Assembly (NCBI RefSeq): GCF_031191545.1
Contig: NZ_CP133472.1
Span: 310,001 to 374,000, forward strand
DNA length: 64,000 nucleotides
Source: Schaalia odontolytica
Lineage (GTDB): Bacteria; Actinomycetota; Actinomycetes; Actinomycetales; Actinomycetaceae
Direction: 5' to 3'
Position 1 is the stretch's first letter; each line of letters starts with the position of its first letter. Below are positions 44,412 through 53,745 of the stretch, in pieces. The translations under genes and the position numbers were made by a program. The notes below the pieces were generated by a model that was not told where the DNA came from, searched no databases, and worked only from the letters and a program-made list of their open reading frames with translations.

Positions 44412-44993
44412 ATGCCCCAGACAGATGCGAAAACAATGCTCGCGCAAGCCCTGCGCGACGCACTCCAAACCGTGCCACTATCGAAGGTGACGGTCTCCGG
44501 ACTCACGCGCACCGCCGGCGTGACACGCCAAGCGTTCTACTATCACTTCGCCGACATCAAAGACCTGACCGTCTGGGTTTTCAAGCGCGAGGTCGCCGAA
44601 CAGATCATCGCCCACTCCACCAATGAGGACTGGTCCGACGGACTCCTCGCCATGCTCACGTGGATGCAGAAGCACACGGAAGAGACCCGCTCCGTCGTCT
44701 CCTCCCTATCCTCGGAGGATCTGCAGATCTTCCTCTACAAGCAGCTGCGCGCCGTCATGGAACCCATCGTCGACCGGTGCAGCGTTGGCCTGACCGTCCA
44801 CATTGACGACCGTGAATTCGTCACCGAGCACTTCACGCTCAGCGTGCTCGGACACGTGTCCCAGTGGATCGCCACCGGCATGAGCGCCGACCCCACCATC
44901 CTCACGGGCAGGATCACGCGCATCCTTGACGGACAGGTGCGTCGCAGCCTCGAGCTCTTCGCGTCCCCCTCCCAGACATCTGCGCAGGCCTGA
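44412..44993 (+). CDS. TetR-family regulator, second of two paralogues
   Basis: 193 residues. The helix-turn-helix LSKVTVSGLTRTAGVTRQAFYYHFADIKDLTVWVFKREV is very close to the preceding TetR, while the ligand-binding half diverges. It ends in a strong terminator shared with convergent leuA. Target unknown. Confidence 0.88.
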   Translation: MPQTDAKTMLAQALRDALQTVPLSKVTVSGLTRTAGVTRQAFYYHFADIKDLTVWVFKREVAEQIIAHSTNEDWSDGLLAMLTWMQKHTEETRSVVSSLSSEDLQIFLYKQLRAVMEPIVDRCSVGLTVHIDDREFVTEHFTLSVLGHVSQWIATGMSADPTILTGRITRILDGQVRRSLELFASPSQTSAQA

Positions 44994-45001
44994 AGATACG
45001 T

Positions 45002-45043
45002 CGAACCCCGGCCTCGTTTCTCCATCAACGAGGCCGGGGTTCG
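45002..45043. terminator. Bidirectional terminator between TetR and leuA
   Basis: Perfect 17-bp arms: CGAACCCCGGCCTCGTT (45002-45018) and AACGAGGCCGGGGTTCG (45027-45043), 8-base loop. It sits between two convergent genes. Confidence 0.85.
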
Positions 45044-45066
45044 TGTCGCTTGTCTGGGATCAGTTG

Positions 45067-46911
<1,845 letters not shown>

Positions 46912-47003
46912 TCACAATACATAACGCGAAAGCATGTACGGTTCCCGCTCATATGTCATGATAAATGGGTCCAATGTCCCACACACTGACGCGCGGAGCA
47001 TCA

Positions 47004-48665
47004 ATGTCATCTCTTCTACTCGCCCAGTCTTTTACCCCGTCGACAACGGCCGTCGCGGGCAACGTTTTCCTGACAGCGATCGTCGGGCTCCTCCCGCTCG
47101 TCGTCTTCTTCGTCCTCATGGGTGTCTTCAAAGTCGCTACCCACTGGTGCTCAATTATCTCCCTGGTTCTGTCCCTGCTGATCGCGGTCTTCGCGTTCCA
47201 GATGCCCGCCGGCATGGCGCTCCTGGCGGGCACGCAGGGCGCAGCGATGGGCTTCATGCCGATCATCTACATCATCATCGCGGCCGTGTGGCTCTACAAC
47301 CTCACCGAGAAGTCGGGGCGCAGCGCCGACCTCAAGGCCGTTTTTAATACGATCGGTCGCGGTGACCAGCGCGCCCAGGCCCTCATTGTTGCGTGGTGCT
47401 TCTGCGGCCTGCTTGAGGGCTTGGCTGGCTTCGGTGCACCCGTTGCCATCACCTGCGCGATGCTCGTGACCCTGGGCGTTCCAAAGATCAAGGCAGCCGT
47501 CGTCACGGTCGTCGGCAACGCCATCAACGTCGGCTTCGGTGCGATGGCTATTCCCACGACTACCGCCGGCAAGCTTGGCGGCGCCGACCCGGTCGTCGTC
47601 GCCGGCGACATGGGCCACCTGACCTGGATCTTCTGTCTGTTCATCCCGCTGCTGATGCTCTTCATCCTGGACGGCGCGCGCGGCGTACGTCAGCTGTGGC
47701 CCCTCGCCCTCGTCACGGGTGCCGCGGCCGGCGCGGGTCACTTCTTCACCCCCTCGGTCTCCTACGAGCTGACCGCGGTCGTCGCTTCCCTGCTCGGCTT
47801 CGCCGCCTGCTACGCCTTCCTGCTGCTGTGGGGCCCCAAGACCCCCGAGGAGTGCGCGACCACGACCAACGAGGCCGACAAGCCCACCGGCTCGCGCATC
47901 GGTCTGGCCCTGCTGCCCTACGTGCTCGTCGTCGTCATCATCGCGATCACGAAGCTTGCGAAGCCGATCAAAGCTGTCCTGTCCTCGACGGACGTCAGGA
48001 TTCCCTGGCCCGGCCTCTTCGGTCATTTCCTGTCCAAGGACGGCACAGTTGTCGACGGCCCCTACTATGACCTGCAGATCCTGTCGAACCCCGGCACCTG
48101 GATCTTCGTCACCGGCATCATCGTCGCCATCGTCTACGGCTCGAACTCCTCCGGCGGGCGCTTCCAGACCTCTGTAGGTAAGATGTTCGCGGTGCTGCCC
48201 CAGACGATCTACTCGCTTCGCATGGCGATCCTGACGATCGCCTCCGTCATGGCCCTGGCTTTCGTCATGAACCTCTCCGGCCAGACCACCTCGATCGGCG
48301 CAGCACTGGCGACCACCGGCGCTGCGTTCGCGTTCCTCTCCCCCATTCTGGGCTGGATCGGCACGGCCGTTGCGGGCTCCGCGACTTCGGCGGGCGCGCT
48401 CTTCGCGAACCTGCAGTCGACGGCAGCCGCGGGCGCCGGCCTCGAGCCGAATATCCTGCTGGCCGCCAACACCATCGGTGGTGGCCTGGGCAAGATCGTG
48501 TCCCCGCAGAACCTTGCGATCGCCGCCACCTCGGTAGATTCGAAGGGTTCGGACGCCGAGATCCTCAAGAAGGCCGCCCCCTACTCGATCGGCCTGCTCC
48601 TCCTCCTGTGTCTCCTGGTGTTCGTCGCATCCCAAGGCTGGCTCGGTGCCTACATGCCGCACTGA
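47004..48665 (+). CDS. lldP: L-lactate permease
   Basis: 553 residues from ATG 47004, with GGAG 7 bases upstream; earlier in-frame ATGs (46965, 46974) lack it. LctP-family permease with 12 or more helices and the conserved GLLEGLAGFGAPVAITCAML and GNAINVGFGAMAIPT signatures. It would import lactate for the LldEFG dehydrogenase encoded 1.9 kb downstream, beyond the lipoprotein genes. Confidence 0.93.
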   Translation: MSSLLLAQSFTPSTTAVAGNVFLTAIVGLLPLVVFFVLMGVFKVATHWCSIISLVLSLLIAVFAFQMPAGMALLAGTQGAAMGFMPIIYIIIAAVWLYNLTEKSGRSADLKAVFNTIGRGDQRAQALIVAWCFCGLLEGLAGFGAPVAITCAMLVTLGVPKIKAAVVTVVGNAINVGFGAMAIPTTTAGKLGGADPVVVAGDMGHLTWIFCLFIPLLMLFILDGARGVRQLWPLALVTGAAAGAGHFFTPSVSYELTAVVASLLGFAACYAFLLLWGPKTPEECATTTNEADKPTGSRIGLALLPYVLVVVIIAITKLAKPIKAVLSSTDVRIPWPGLFGHFLSKDGTVVDGPYYDLQILSNPGTWIFVTGIIVAIVYGSNSSGGRFQTSVGKMFAVLPQTIYSLRMAILTIASVMALAFVMNLSGQTTSIGAALATTGAAFAFLSPILGWIGTAVAGSATSAGALFANLQSTAAAGAGLEPNILLAANTIGGGLGKIVSPQNLAIAATSVDSKGSDAEILKKAAPYSIGLLLLLCLLVFVASQGWLGAYMPH

Positions 48666-48683
48666 GCATCGCCGCACTCGCTC

Positions 48684-48718
48684 GAGGTCCCGGGAGGCAA
48701 CTTGCCTCCCGGGACCTC
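48684..48718 (+). terminator. Terminator after lldP
   Basis: AGGTCCCGGGAGGCAA pairs with TTGCCTCCCGGGACCT around a minimal loop, 20 bases past the lldP stop codon. A CCCCTT run follows. Confidence 0.8.
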
Positions 48719-48767
48719 CCCCTTGTAGGCTCGAATCAGCAAAGTCAACGAAGGAGACGCCGGTGGC

Positions 48768-48860
48768 GGACTCGCAGTGTCAGAAGACTGCCATCTCATC
48801 GTCATGACAGCGCTCGGGCATAGTTTCACTCCCCCTTCGTATCCTGGCCAATCCCAGTAA
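48768..48860 (+). pseudogene. C-terminal remnant of the lipoprotein family
   Basis: The frame encodes LAVSEDCHLIVMTALGHS and a short tail to TAA at 48858. It matches the end of the intact lipoprotein at 48976 (LAMSEDCHLLVLTALGHS). No signal peptide or N-terminal part is present. The rest of 48666-48975 holds the lldP terminator and the 48976 gene's upstream region. Confidence 0.75.
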
Positions 48861-48975
48861 CGATTCTCCCGACCATCACCTCCATGACATGCTCTCCAGG
48901 ACCGCAGTGGTAACTGCCCCAACCACTCCCGCGGCCTCGTAGACGACAGCTCGAAAACTCCAACCAAGGAAAGAC

Positions 48976-49536
48976 ATGAGGCTCCCACTCAAGACCGTCG
49001 CGTCGCTGCTCGCGGTCGCGGCGCTCACCGCTGCCTGCAACCCGTTCACCCCCAAGGACACACCGAGGGCCACACCGACTCAATACCCGCAGGATCCCCG
49101 CTTCTCCGAGTTTGTCTTCGAGAGCGACGAAGAGCCGACCGTCAAGGCCCGAACAGACTCCGTGAACGTGCGTTGGCCGAACATGGAGGCGAGCGAAGCG
49201 CACGTCGTCCTCGAGTATTCCCCGGCACTTGCCTTTATCCCCGCACAGGACCCCGAATTCTGGCTCACCGCTGTTGCCACCGTTCCCGACGAGACGGTGC
49301 AGCTCCTAGCGGAGGGGACAACCACCGACACACTCCTGCCCGGCATCTATCCCGATCTCTACGAGTACGTCCCCCAGGACTGCCAGTTCACCACCATCGA
49401 CCCGAAGTTTGCGGACAATGCCCTCGCACCGGATAAGGAGAAGATCCCACGCGACTTCGGTCCCATGAACATCGAGGCACTAGCTATGTCCGAGGATTGC
49501 CACCTTCTCGTACTGACCGCTCTCGGCCACTCCTGA
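48976..49536 (+). CDS. Lipoprotein, array member 1
   Basis: 186 residues, AAGGAAAG before the ATG. Signal peptide with lipobox LTAAC (Cys21), mature part starting NPFTPKD, then TQYPQDPRFSEF and an alpha/beta-like region ending in SEDCHLLVLTALGHS. Closely related to the next gene in the first 25 residues, the DPRF block, the LLPGIYPDLYEYVPQ block and the end. No family recognised. It is not obviously tied to lactate use although it sits between lldP and lldE. Confidence 0.85.
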   Translation: MRLPLKTVASLLAVAALTAACNPFTPKDTPRATPTQYPQDPRFSEFVFESDEEPTVKARTDSVNVRWPNMEASEAHVVLEYSPALAFIPAQDPEFWLTAVATVPDETVQLLAEGTTTDTLLPGIYPDLYEYVPQDCQFTTIDPKFADNALAPDKEKIPRDFGPMNIEALAMSEDCHLLVLTALGHS

Positions 49537-49610
49537 GCCCCACGGACCTCCCCTCCGCTCTCGACCGCACCCCGGCCTCGTTGATGACTGCCCAAAGAAT
49601 CACCGCAAGA

Positions 49611-50171
49611 ATGAACATCGAGTTCCCACTTAAGACCGTCGCGTCGCTACTCGCAGTCACGGCGCTCACCGCCGCCTGCAACCCCTTTGCGCCCAAGACT
49701 TCCGCGCCTCAATACCCGCAGGACCCGCGCTTCGCCCCTTTCACTGTCACTGCTGAGAACAAACCCGTCTTCGGCAACGATACCGACTACCTCGATCACC
49801 GAATGCCCAACCTGAAGGCAACGGAAGGCCACTACGCGCAGATCCTGGTTGCAGACTCAGGATGGATCCCCGTACCGGAGACGAAGTTCTGGTTCTCCGG
49901 GGTCACAGCAGCGTCGGACGAGACGATCGCACAACTGCAACGAGAGAGTGAGGGCGGCGCGCAGCTCCTACCCGGCATCCACCCCGATCTTTACCAATAC
50001 GTGCCCCAGGAATGCGAGTTCGAGACTGTTCCACCCGACCGCGCCAACACGATCCTAGACACTGCGGCACACAGCTACCCGAATTCAACCGACTCGTTCA
50101 GCGTCACCGATCTAGCGATTTCTACCGGCTGTCATCTCATCGTCATGACCGGCGAAGGTGTTAACGGCTGA
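49611..50171 (+). CDS. Lipoprotein, array member 2
   Basis: 186 residues from ATG 49611 (MNIEFPLKTVASLL); the longer frame from 49497 lacks a signal-peptide start. Lipobox LTAAC; mature NPFAPKTSAPQYPQDPRFAPF. Shares LLPGIHPDLYQYVPQECEF and the terminal CHLIVMTGEGV with array member 1. The middle is more divergent. The pair plus two remnants indicates repeated local duplication and decay. Confidence 0.85.
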   Translation: MNIEFPLKTVASLLAVTALTAACNPFAPKTSAPQYPQDPRFAPFTVTAENKPVFGNDTDYLDHRMPNLKATEGHYAQILVADSGWIPVPETKFWFSGVTAASDETIAQLQRESEGGAQLLPGIHPDLYQYVPQECEFETVPPDRANTILDTAAHSYPNSTDSFSVTDLAISTGCHLIVMTGEGVNG

Positions 50172-50208
50172 TCAGACAGCCGCCAGTCGAACCTGCGGCT
50201 AGGTCCAA

Positions 50209-50271
50209 GAGCTTGCCCTTTGCGCGGACTGCCACCTCGTCCTCGTCACGAGAGAGGGAGTCATGGGATAG
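50209..50271 (+). pseudogene. Second C-terminal remnant of the lipoprotein family
   Basis: The frame encodes ELALCADCHLVLVTREGVMG and stops with TAG at 50269-50271. It matches the end of member 2 (DLAISTGCHLIVMTGEGVNG). No upstream part remains. The following 50272-50568 has no gene; it must contain the lldE promoter, but I see no clear operator. GAGGAAGGAT is the ribosome site. Confidence 0.75.
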
Positions 50272-50568
50272 CAACTCACCCGCAATCCCCAGCCCTAGCC
50301 TCGTCCATTGTCGAGGCCCGAAGGGCGTATGAGCACCCCAAAACATCAGAAAAACGAAAAACGAAAACTCATCCTGAGCTAAGTCGCGTCCCAAAGGTCC
50401 TAAATCCCCTGACAGCGGGGGTATTTTCGACGAAAAACGCTCCCCAGTTTTCCGCACAAAATCAAGCGAAACCCTCCTCCTTCTAAGTTGTCCTGACAAA
50501 AATGGTCGCTGGGACCTCCGGCCCAGCCATATTCTGAGTTGGACAGCACCCACGAGGAAGGATCCCCT

Positions 50569-51366
50569 GTGCGCATCGCTCTCTTTTCCACCTGCCTGGC
50601 AGACGTCATGTTCCCCCAGGCTGCCCAGGCGACAGTAACCCTGCTTGAACGCCTCGGCCACGAGGTCGTCTTCCCTGAAGACCAGGTTTGCTGCGGTCAG
50701 ATGCACGCCAACACCGGCTACTTCGAAGACGCCGCGAAGATTACCCGCAACCACGTCAAAACCTTCGAGCCCGTGCTCGACGGCCAGTGGGACGCCATCG
50801 TCGTCCCCTCGGGCTCCTGCACCGGTGCAGCGCGCCACGAGCAGAAGGTCGTCGCCGAGCACGTGGGCGACACCGAGCTGGCAAAGAAGTCCCAGCTCAT
50901 CGCCCAGCACACCTACGACCTCACCGAGCTCATCACCGACGTTCTCGGCCTCGAAGACGTGGGCGCCTACTTCCCCCACACGGTCACCTACCATCCGACC
51001 TGCCACTCGCTGCGCATCGCCAAGGTCGGCGACCGCCCCTACCGCCTGCTGCGCAACGTCGAAGGCCTGACCCTCATCGACCTGCCCGACGCCGAGGTCT
51101 GCTGCGGTTTCGGCGGCACTTTCTCCATGAAGAACTCCGAGACCTCCACCTCGATGCTCGCGGACAAGGTCACTAACGTCATGTCTACGCGCGCCGAGGT
51201 CCTCGCCATGGGCGACTACTCCTGCCTCATGCACGTCGGCGGCGGTCTCTCCCGCCTTAACTCGGGCATCCGCCCCATGCACCTCGCCGAGATTCTGGCG
51301 TCTACCAAGGACCAGCCCTTCGAGGGCAACATCTCCTTCGCACCCGAAAGCGCACAGGTGATCTGA
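50569..51366 (+). CDS. lldE: L-lactate utilisation protein LldE/LutA
   Basis: 265 residues from GTG 50569, with GAGGAAGG upstream; the frame itself extends to a TTG at 50539. Two CCG domains: DQVCCGQMHANTGYF and AEVCCGFGGTFSMKNS, which bind an unusual iron-sulfur cluster. First subunit of the iron-sulfur lactate dehydrogenase LldEFG (LutABC) that oxidises L-lactate to pyruvate. One base before lldF. Confidence 0.93.
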   Translation: MRIALFSTCLADVMFPQAAQATVTLLERLGHEVVFPEDQVCCGQMHANTGYFEDAAKITRNHVKTFEPVLDGQWDAIVVPSGSCTGAARHEQKVVAEHVGDTELAKKSQLIAQHTYDLTELITDVLGLEDVGAYFPHTVTYHPTCHSLRIAKVGDRPYRLLRNVEGLTLIDLPDAEVCCGFGGTFSMKNSETSTSMLADKVTNVMSTRAEVLAMGDYSCLMHVGGGLSRLNSGIRPMHLAEILASTKDQPFEGNISFAPESAQVI

Positions 51367-51367
51367 C

Positions 51368-52972
51368 ATGACCGCAACGTTCATCGGAATGCCCTCTGCC
51401 CCCGAGTCACACACCGGCGGTTGGCGCACCACCGTCACCATCCCCGAGGACACCCTCCGCTGGGGTCATTCCTTCCCGGAGGGTGCCCATAAGACGCTGG
51501 CCAACACCCAGATGCGCCGCAACCTGGGCCACGCCACCCGCACGATCCGCACCAAGCGCGCCCAGCGCGTCGCCGAAATGCCGGACTGGGAGGAGCTGCG
51601 CAACGCAGGCGAGGCCGTCAAGTTCGAGGTCGCCTCCCGCATGCCCGAGCTCCTCGAGGAGTTCGAGCGCAACGTGACCGCGCGCGGCGGCATCGTCCAC
51701 TGGGCGCGCGACAAGCACGAGGCCAACCGAATCGTCGCCCAGATCATCAAGTCCAAGGGCGTTGACGAGGTCGTCAAGGTCAAGTCCATGGCCACCCAGG
51801 AGACCAACCTCAACGAGTACCTGAAGGAACAGGGCATCAACGCTCGCGAGACCGACCTCGCCGAGATGATCGTCCAGCTGGCCGACGACATGCCCAGCCA
51901 CATCGTCGTCCCCGCGATCCACCGCAACCGTTCCGAGGTCCGCGGCATCTTCCTGGACCGCATGGAGGACGCGCCTCGCGACCTCTCCGACGACCCGACC
52001 GAGCTGACCGGTGCCGCCCGCGCCCACCTGCGCAAGAAGTTCCTGCACGCCAAGGTCGCCGTCTCGGGTACCAACATGGGCATCGCCGAGACAGGCACCG
52101 TATCCATCTTCGAGTCCGAGGGCAATGGCCGCATGTGCCTGACACTGCCCGACACGCTCATCACCCTGATGGGCATTGAGAAGCTGGTGCCTCGGTTCCA
52201 GGACGTGGAGATCTTCTCCCAGCTCCTGCCCCGCTCCGCCACCGGCGAGCGCATGAACCCCTACACCTCCATGTGGACGGGCGTCACCCCCGGCGACGGC
52301 CCCCAGGAATTCCACCTGATCCTCATGGACAACGGCCGCACCAAGGTCCTCACCGACCCGATCGGCCGCCAGGCCCTCGCCTGCATCCGCTGCGGCTCGT
52401 GCATGAACATCTGCCCGGTGTACCAGCACACCTCCGGTCACGCCTACGGCTCCGTCTACCCGGGCCCCATCGGCGCGATCCTGACCCCGCAGCTGACCCA
52501 GGGCCTCGCCGAGGACGATCCGGTGCACACCCTGCCCTTCGCATCCTCCCTGTGTGGCGCTTGTGGCGAGGTCTGCCCCGTCAAGATCGACATCCCGACC
52601 ATCCTCATCCACATGCGTGCGCGCACCGTTGATGTCAAGCGCAACCTCGTGCCGGACGTGTGGGACCTCGCGATGGGCGCGACCACCCCGATGATGACGA
52701 ACGCGAAGCTGTGGAAGGCCGCCGGAAAGGGCGCGAAGGCCACCCGCCTGTTCGCTAAGAAGGGTTCCATCGGCGCGCTGCCGTTCCCGGCCTCGCTATG
52801 GACGCGCGCACGCGACCTGCCGGTCGCGCCGAAGGAAACCTTCCGCGAGTGGTGGAAGCGCACCCACAAGGACTCCGATGCCAAGGCACCGCGTACCGAC
52901 GCACCCGCGAAGGGCCTCCCACTCGCTTCCGAGCACGGCATGACCACCAACACGACCCCGAAGGAGGCGTGA
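51368..52972 (+). CDS. lldF: L-lactate utilisation iron-sulfur protein LldF/LutB
   Basis: 534 residues. The LUD domain occupies the first 330 residues (KVKSMATQETNLNEYLKEQG, KVAVSGTNMGIAETGTVSIFESEGN). Two 4Fe-4S motifs follow: CIRCGSCMNICPVYQHTSGH and CGACGEVCPVKIDIPT. The C-terminal region ends in a disordered tail. It is the electron-transfer subunit of LldEFG and overlaps none but abuts lldG by one base. Confidence 0.93.
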   Translation: MTATFIGMPSAPESHTGGWRTTVTIPEDTLRWGHSFPEGAHKTLANTQMRRNLGHATRTIRTKRAQRVAEMPDWEELRNAGEAVKFEVASRMPELLEEFERNVTARGGIVHWARDKHEANRIVAQIIKSKGVDEVVKVKSMATQETNLNEYLKEQGINARETDLAEMIVQLADDMPSHIVVPAIHRNRSEVRGIFLDRMEDAPRDLSDDPTELTGAARAHLRKKFLHAKVAVSGTNMGIAETGTVSIFESEGNGRMCLTLPDTLITLMGIEKLVPRFQDVEIFSQLLPRSATGERMNPYTSMWTGVTPGDGPQEFHLILMDNGRTKVLTDPIGRQALACIRCGSCMNICPVYQHTSGHAYGSVYPGPIGAILTPQLTQGLAEDDPVHTLPFASSLCGACGEVCPVKIDIPTILIHMRARTVDVKRNLVPDVWDLAMGATTPMMTNAKLWKAAGKGAKATRLFAKKGSIGALPFPASLWTRARDLPVAPKETFREWWKRTHKDSDAKAPRTDAPAKGLPLASEHGMTTNTTPKEA

Positions 52973-52973
52973 C

Positions 52974-53648
52974 ATGAGCATCACCACCATGGACGCGAAG
53001 ACCGCGATCCTGGCGCGCGCACGCGACGCCATCTCTCGTTCTCAGCAGGGCCGTCCGGTGCGCCCGATCCCCCGCGACTACATCCGCTCCACCGAGCACG
53101 CGCCCGGTTCCGACGCAGTCATCGAGGAAATGATCGAAACGCTCGAGGACTACTCCGCCAAGGTCGTCGTGGTTTCCAAGGAATCAGAGGTCGCCGACGC
53201 GATCTCGACGTTCTTGGCCGACCAGAAGGCCACGTCCGTCGTGGTTCCGACCGGCCTGGACGATGTCTTCAAGGAGGCTGCCGCCCGCGACGGGCGCACC
53301 GTGCGCGAGGACAGCCGCGAAGAGGCGATCCCCACGCTCGAGCTGGACGAGATCGACGCGGTCGTCACGCGTAGCCGCGTCGCGATCTCCCTGTCTGGCA
53401 CCATCGTCCTCGACGGTGAGCCCGACCAAGGGCGCCGCGCGATCTCGCTCGTGCCCGACACCCACGTCGTGGTCCTGAGGGCCTCCGACATCGTCCCCAC
53501 GGTGCCCCAGGCCGTCGAGATTCTCGGCAAGAACCCAACCCGCCCGATGACCTGGATCGCCGGCGGTTCGGCGACCTCCGACATTGAGCTGGTCCGCGTC
53601 AACGGCGTGCACGGCCCCCGCTTCCTGCGAGTCGTCATCGTCAAGTGA
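52974..53648 (+). CDS. lldG: L-lactate utilisation protein LldG/LutC
   Basis: 224 residues with an LUD/YkgG domain: VVVPTGLDDVFKEA, DEIDAVVTRSRVAISLSGTIVLDGEPDQGRRAISLVPDTHVVVL, and a C-terminal GGSATSDIELVRVNGVHGPRFLRVVIV. Third subunit of the lactate oxidation complex and last gene of the lldEFG operon, followed by a hairpin. Confidence 0.92.
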   Translation: MSITTMDAKTAILARARDAISRSQQGRPVRPIPRDYIRSTEHAPGSDAVIEEMIETLEDYSAKVVVVSKESEVADAISTFLADQKATSVVVPTGLDDVFKEAAARDGRTVREDSREEAIPTLELDEIDAVVTRSRVAISLSGTIVLDGEPDQGRRAISLVPDTHVVVLRASDIVPTVPQAVEILGKNPTRPMTWIAGGSATSDIELVRVNGVHGPRFLRVVIVK

Positions 53649-53666
53649 CCTGATCACGACGCAGTA

Positions 53667-53696
53667 GTGCCCGGTTGCCTCACGGCAGCCGGGCAC
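53667..53696. terminator. Terminator between lldG and convergent uvrA-like gene
   Basis: GTGCCCGG (53667-53674) and CCGGGCAC (53689-53696) form the main stem; the interior GCC/GGC can extend it. Confidence 0.75.
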
Positions 53697-53745
53697 CATG
53701 CTTATCTGGGCCGCGGCCCACCTGATGTTTCCCTGCGACAGAGTC

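Noticed and set aside
49566-49600. CCCCGGCCTCGTT sequence as another terminator
   Set aside because: No matching downstream arm was found; it lies just before a lipoprotein start.
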